Below, piece by piece: positions 8,065-14,600 of a stretch of DNA of 18,109 nt. Source of the DNA: an uncultured Eubacteriales bacterium (GTDB taxonomy: Bacteria; Bacillota; Clostridia; Oscillospirales; Acutalibacteraceae); the NCBI GenBank assembly GCA_948823415.1, contig CAQKRU010000017.1, positions 1-18,109 of the forward strand. Direction: 5' to 3'. Positions within the stretch are counted from its first letter, which is position 1. The number at the start of each line of letters is the position of its first letter. The notes below the pieces were generated by a model. It was not told the origin of the DNA. It saw only the letters and a program-made list of their open reading frames with translations, and made no database searches. The translations under genes were made by a program, and so were the position numbers.

Positions 8065-8264
8065 TATATTCAAATTAGTTTAATTTTGTGTTTGATTTTT
8101 GTATGTGTTTAAGCCTCGGGCTACAGCGCATTGTCCTCATTAAAATTATTTTTCTCTGATAAACGCGGGGGTTTCACTATAAAATCTCAATTGATTTAAT
8201 ATTCCGCTAAAACAGGGCAACTATCGAAACAGAAGTTTTAAAAAATCTGCAAACTGTAAAATTA
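8065..8264. other. Intergenic stretch between the two divergent promoters
   Basis: This 200-bp stretch separates the back-to-back -35 boxes at 8059-8064 and 8265-8270. I see no ORF with a ribosome binding site, no clear hairpin terminator and no convincing operator palindrome. A locally GC-rich patch (about 8113-8175) stands in otherwise AT-rich sequence, but I cannot assign it a function. A shared regulatory site for the divergent pair would have to lie here. Confidence 0.5.
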
Positions 8265-8293
8265 TTGACAAAAAATAAATTTTATGATAGTCT
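8265..8293 (+). promoter_or_regulatory. Promoter of the giant Nif11-leader gene
   Basis: Consensus TTGACA (8265-8270), 17-nt spacer, then TAGTCT (8288-8293) preceded by TGA, which fits an extended -10 box. The -10 itself is weak (3 of 6). The leading TTG of this -35 box is also the formal left end of the giant open reading frame, which argues that the frame upstream of 8349 is not translated. Confidence 0.6.
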
Positions 8294-8334
8294 ATATATG
8301 TATATATTTTATAAATTAGATGCGATTAAAGAAA

Positions 8335-8340
8335 AGGTGG
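8335..8340 (+). promoter_or_regulatory. Ribosome binding site choosing the GTG start of the giant gene
   Basis: AGGTGG ends 8 nt before GTG at 8349-8351. Two earlier in-frame GTG codons at 8337 and 8340 overlap this site and cannot be served by it. The GTG at 8349 yields MSVENVEKFF, the expected start of a Nif11-type leader. Confidence 0.65.
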
Positions 8341-8348
8341 TGTGGATA

Positions 8349-8603
8349 GTGTCAGTTGAAAATGTGGAAAAGTTCTTTGGGTTAGTAAAAAGTAATGAAA
8401 ATACTGCGAAAGAACTAATTAAAATTAAAGATAAATTACAACAAAAAGATAAAGTTTTCGACGAAGCACAATTTGTCAAGGATGAAATTATCCCGCTTGC
8501 GCAGAAAAACGGGATAGATTTTACGCCAGAGGAATTTTTGAACTACGTAAGGGCGCAAATATCCGAGCTAAGCGACGAAGACTTGCTAAACGTGAGTGGC
8601 GGG
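8349..8603 (+). other. Nif11-like leader region with double-glycine cleavage motif
   Basis: Within the giant protein, residues 1-85. Features shared with the Nif11-type leader family (TIGR03798-like, from memory): an MS-x-E-N start with a helical FFGLVK stretch, a middle LAQKNGIDFTPEEF block, an acidic helix, and the terminal LSDEDLLNVSGG. About a dozen extra residues (roughly 27-40) make it longer than the usual leader. The residues after the cleavage point are GSFQNFLL. Confidence 0.8.
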
Positions 8604-11600
8604 GGCTCCTTCCAAAATTTCCTGTTGGCAGGGATGCTTGCATTTTTCAGTTCTCTTCCTTTGGCTATTGGCGTTAGCAATTTTAAGTTAGTTGAAAACG
8701 TAGCGCAGGAAACCACTCAAAATAGCGATAGTACCTCGCAAACAAGCCAAGGCAAAAGTGATGGTGCGAAGGCTTCTGCAAAAGCCAAAACCGACCGTCA
8801 AAAAGATAAATCTAGCGAAAAAAAGGCCGACCCCAAGAAAAAGTCAAGCAAAAAGGCCAATAAAAATATGGCCGCAAGCAGGTCTCAAAGGAACAGCTCA
8901 ATTAGACCTGGCCTCAGTAGCCGTCGTGGATCAGCCCAGAACGGAAGTGTGGCTTCAGCTGGGTTACAAAGCGATGCAGAAAATTTAAATCAGCCACAAT
9001 TCAGTACGCCAACAGAAGTTTCATCTGAGCATTCTGTGCCGACCGGAAGTGAAATTTCACAAAATAATTCGGTAAAATCTTTTTCCTCGGAACCGCAAAA
9101 TGAGCCTACACCTACGCCGACTCCCGTTGTTAATAACAATGTTAAACCGGAACCAGCGCCGCAACTGGAGCCTACACCTAATACAAAAACAAACGTAGTT
9201 ACCCCGGCATCTGCGCCTGGGCAGCCAGGTGTTAATAATGACGGAGTTGAGCCTGGTAATAAGCCTGTAAACAACACGAATGAGTCTGAAAATGAAGTTA
9301 AACCAGACGTTAATCCTGTTGATGACAAGGTTGAGCCAGCTAACAAAGATAATCCTGTGTCTAGTACTTCTAATACATCTGCAAAGGACTTAGTTGATCC
9401 GAAGGCTAAACAGGAGCAGAAGCAGGAACCTCAATCTGAGCCTGATCAAAAGCAGGAGCCTGAGCAGAAACAGGAGGCTGAACCTAAACAAAAATCTCAA
9501 TCTGAGCAGGAGCAGAAACAAGAACAAGAACCAGAGCCGGAACCAGAGCCCGAACCGCAACCTGAGCCTGAGCAGAAACAGGAATCTGAGCCTGCGCAGA
9601 AACAGGAAGATGAGCCTGAACAAAAATCTCAATCTGAGCAGGAGCAGAAACAAGAACCAGAGCCGGAACCAGAACCAGAGCCCGAACCGGAACCGGAACC
9701 AGAGCCTGAACCTGAACCAGAGCCAGAACCAGAGCCAGAACCGCAGCCTGAGCCGGAACCAGAGCCAGTCGTTAATAATGACATGGTTGATTCTGGTAAT
9801 AAATCTGTAAACAACGTGAATGAGTCTGAAAATGAACTTAAACCAGACGTTAATCCTGTTGATGACAAAGATAATCTTGCGCCTAATACTTCTAATGCAT
9901 CTGCAAAGGACGTATTTGATCCAATGGCCGAACCTGAGCAGAAGCAGGAACCTCAATCTGAGCAGGATCAAAAACAGGAACCTGAACAGAAAAAGGAAGC
10001 CGAACCTGAGCCTGAACCAGAGCCCGAACAGGAGCCTGAGCAGAAACAGGAGGCTGAACCTAAACAAAAATCTCAATCTGAGCAGGAGCAGAAACAAGAA
10101 CAGGAATTAAAGTCAGAACCTGTTCCCCTTAATCCTGAGACGGACGAGGTTCGTAGACAATTATCCGCAGAAAATTTTGAAGAATTAGCTAACTACTTAA
10201 AAAGTAAATGCAATGTATATGATTTTGGAAATAAAGAAATTGAGAACGAAAAAGAAATGACTTTAATTAATTTTTATCGCAACTCCGAAGTCACTAAAGA
10301 AGGTACATTTGTTAACGGTGTACACATTGACGACGAAATCGCTGAAACACTTTTTGACTATGCAAAACAAAAATATAACTATTTATTTCGTTTTGCTAAT
10401 GAAAATGATAAATTTAACGCTCTAGCAAAAACTTTATTAGCAAACAAAGATCCAGAAAGCTTGCTTGACTTTGCAGACAATATGGGCTATTACAGTTTAG
10501 ATATGATGCAAAACATGGTAGACACATGGCAAGAGTTGATAGATAGCCCTGATTTTACAGAATATCGTAAAATGATGGGAGCTCAGTTTGAGCCTGCTAC
10601 AAAATTTATTGTAAAGGCAAAAAAATTAATTGAGGCTAAAAATAGTGTAAATAAAGGTATTAAAGACGTTATTCATAAGAATGAGACGCCAACAGTAACC
10701 TCATCTTTTAACTGGCAGAGAACAGTGTACTGGGCTAGTGCGCTTATCGCTGATGCGGCACTTGCTTACTTGGGATATACGTACGGTAATGTTATATATA
10801 GCACGGTAAAAGCTTATGTTGTAAGCTTGTTTAATAATGGCGTCCCTTTAAGCGAAATATTTAATAAGACAGTTAATTACATTAGAAATTTATTTTCTTC
10901 AAATAATGTCGATGCTCCTAAATTTTCTGCTAATATAACTACAAATTCCATTTCAAACACAGCAGAAAATATGACAAAAGCGGCAAGTGGTATGTTCCTT
11001 AAAAATCCTGTAGAAACAGCTGAAATTGTTGAAAACACATTTACTCCACCGACGAAAGAAAATTTGGAATTATTGCGTCAAACTTTACAACAAGACATAT
11101 TTAGTAACTTTTGGCATCAAGCTAAAACCGAAGGTGGAGGAATTTGGGCTTCAGCCAAAAATTTATTCTACAGAATTATTGGGGATGCTCCGACATTTGC
11201 CAAAACAGTTACTGGTAGTAACGGAATGCTTTCTGCAAATTTAGAGGCTCTTGGAGAAGGCACACAATTTGCCGCAAACACATTAACACAGCAAGGTGCC
11301 TCGGACGCAATTAATTTAGCCTCGACTGCTGCTCAAGGAGCACTCAATTCATTAGCCGAAGTTGGTAAGAATTCCTTTGAAGCTGGTGGCCCAATAAGTG
11401 TTGCTAAAGAAGTTGCTGAGGTTGATAATCCACTTGCATTTAACTATGGGCCATTGAATATGGTTAAAGAAACTGTTGAAAAATCTAGCTGGTGGGATTT
11501 CAAAAAAATTGGGTTAGGCGCAACAGCTCTTGCTTATGCTGTTGCTGACAGATTTTTGGGCTGGATTGGTTTTACAGGCAACACTGCAGCGCAAGCACAA

Positions 11601-14600
11601 AATGTAAATCCTGGAGACCCGCCACCTGACGCGGATGCTGCAAGTGCTGTCAGGGCCGCTGCACAACCACAAGGTGCTAATGAAATCTCTGATGAGCAAC
11701 TTCAGGATTTAAAAGATAGAATAAACTGTACTGGTGCTTTTGAAGATTATAGTATTGGCTTCTCTTTGGGGATTGGTAATTCTAATAAACTTGACATAAA
11801 TAAATATTCTGCGGAAACTCAGCAATTTATTAAAGAAGAAATGATAAAATCGTTCTTATCTTGTGATGAAAATAATGATAATAAACTCCCCAAAAAACAG
11901 TTAAATACTATTTTAATATCTAGTGATGAAATTACAAATAATATTGATTTAGCTGTAAAAAATCTATCCAAAAATTCTACATTAAAAAAGCCTGGGACAA
12001 ACCCCTATGTATTAGTCCCGCTTGTGTTAAAACAGAAGAATGATACAAAGGATAGGTTTAAAGTAACATCTGCAACCATGAATTTATATGTTGATGATTA
12101 CGTTTGTACGTTGAGCTGGAATAGTGAAAATCCTGACCAGATTGATTTTTCAAAGCCGGATGACTGCCCAAATATTAGTGAAGAAAAATTAAAAAATGCC
12201 AAACAACTATTTTGTAAAGAAATACCTTTTGTTAACACCGCTGCAGATAGCGATGAAAACAAATTGAATATTGACAGCAGTGAAGAGGAAGACGAGTCTA
12301 GTGAAAATAAGCACAGTCATAGCAGTAGTGATAGCGGTGATGACGACGACAACAGCGGCAAGCCAACAAAACCGAGAATAGCTGCCTCGAAAGTTAATAC
12401 TAAAAATGATGACGATAGTAATAGCCACAAAAAATCTAACACTGAATCTCAAAAACAAGAAGACAAATCAAAAAATGACCCAAAATTACAAGCTCTAAGA
12501 ATAAAAACAGAAAAAGAACAAAATGATGCTAATAAAAAGAGAGACAAAAAGAAAAGAAAAAAAGAAGAAGATTTGAAAAAAAGACAGGAAAAAAACAAAA
12601 ATCGTAGAAAAGATGAAGTAAAGGAGGAAAAAGGAAATACACCAATAGTTCCTGTTATTAACAGCGATACCAACTCTAAGAAGGTTGATAAAGTAAAAAA
12701 ACAAGAACCTAAAGAGCCAGAAGCAAAAGAATTAATAACTGCGCCTTTTGTGTCTGATGGCAAAGAAAATCTAAAAAAAGAGCCCAAAGGAGTAATATCT
12801 ATAACTTCGGTTGCTGATGAGGCAAAACCGGAACAGACAAATGTTGACTCTTCTAAAAATGAGGATAAGCAGCCTAAAGTAGAAACTGAGGAAACTAAAA
12901 ATTTATTTGATGGAGAAAATAAAGAGGCTGAAAATTCAGCTGATTCTAGCGGTTCCATAAACAACAGTAAGGAAATGTCGGATAAAAATGTCCAAAACTT
13001 GCTAAAAAATCAATCTGAAGAGTTTGTAGACTCAGATAAAATTTCCAAAGAAGACAGTGGTAAAAATAAAGCAGATAAAGATTTGGATACGTCTGCTGAA
13101 AACGGCAACACAGATGAAGCAATAATTCTCACGAGCGCAGAAGAAAATCTAGATAAGGATAACGGAGAAGCATCAAATCTTGTTGACGCTTCAAATGAAG
13201 ATGCAATGCAACTCGAGAAGAAATTAATGCAGAAGAAAAAGCTGAGCAAGCAGAAAAAAAATAAAGCAAACTCTGCCACTCCAGCAAGTCCTGTTTTGCC
13301 TGAAGATGAAAGTAAGAGTAAAGAAGAGAGCAAGAAGACGGAAAACACTAATAATGATGAAATGCCAAATGAAGCCAAACCACCGGAGATCTCTGATAAA
13401 CAATATGAAAACTTAGAAAATCTATATAATAGTGGTGAAAAAACTGAAAAAAGTTTATTGGAACAAATTTCGTCGGACGAAGAAAACCTTGTTTCTACCG
13501 AAGAAGATAAAGGTGCCTCAGAAGATGCAAGTGGGGTAGTTAAACAAATAGCCAAAGAAGTATTGGATCAAGGTAATCCTAAAGAAAACTTATCTGATAC
13601 TGAAGCGGCAGATGAAAATGATGGAAAAGAAGAAAATAATACTGACAATGACAATGAAGTTGTTTCAAAAGAAAGCGAAGCAAATTTGTCTCCTGACGCG
13701 ATAGAAAACAGCGAATCTAAGGAAGAAAATTCAGAAAAGCACGTGACTATAACTACGGTTGAAGAGCCAGAATCTAAACTAAAAGATTTAAGTGATGAAA
13801 AGCCTTCAAGCAACATCGATAATGCAAAGTCAGAAAGCGAGGAGGTTTATACAATACCTGAAGAACCAGATGTTAATGGTGAAGAAAATATAGCTAAAAA
13901 TGCAAAAAAAGCATCTAGTAACATTATGGACGACAAGAAATCATCTTTAAGCAATTTAAATTCTGATAATGGCCTTTCTAGTTCAGCTAGTGACTTTTAT
14001 AGCGAACACGAAGATGAACAAAGTAGTCAAAATGAATTAAACGACGATAAAGATAATATTAAATTTCTTAGTGGCAAAACGCCTAAAATATCTCAAAAGG
14101 CAATGTCGGATAACGCTGCCAATCAATCTGATAACGAAAGAGATGAAAGCACAACGCCCCAAAAATCTGACGAGCAAACTGATAAAAAAGCAGATACTAA
14201 AGACAACAATAGTGAAGATTCTTCAAGTGAAGAGGATGAAGAAGTAGTTAAAGACAAAGAGGAAACAGCAACCATCATCAACTCAAATTTAGAAGAGATT
14301 TCAGACGGCCTTGAAAACCTTGAAAATGAACTTATTAATTTGGAAGAAAATTCATATAAAAAGTGGAATGATATTGAAGTTCAAAAATGGGATTTATTGA
14401 GCGATGATTCTTCTGATGCCAATAACAACAATGACGACGCAAGTAAGCAAAATGCTGCAAAAGACAGCACAAATAAAGCTGCGGATAAAACTGCAAGCAA
14501 TGACTCAGACGTTGAAAAATCGTTACAGGCTGATGAAAATAATATTAAAGGCTACACCAAGCAAGATGAAAATCAGTGGACAGAAAAATTGGTAACAGAT

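Noticed and set aside
8265..8348. Start of the giant gene at TTG 8265
   Set aside because: This TTG is the first half of a consensus TTGACA -35 box, has no ribosome binding site, and would add 28 residues before a leader that normally begins MS-x-E-N.
8619..8678. Hydrophobic segment at residues 91-110 as a classical Sec signal peptide
   Set aside because: It lies about 90 residues from the start and behind a double-glycine leader, with no AxA cleavage site after it; more likely a membrane anchor or part of the processed product.
9390..10097. 235-codon minus-strand frame opposite the Pro/Glu/Gln repeats
   Set aside because: Its Arg/Leu/Phe-only composition is what the antisense of Glu-Pro/Gln-Lys codons must give; no ribosome binding site or protein-like composition.
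11865..11903. EF-hand or dockerin-like calcium loop (DENNDNKLPKKQ) in the giant protein
   Set aside because: The first positions resemble an EF-hand loop, but the expected Gly and the terminal Glu are missing and there is no second loop nearby.
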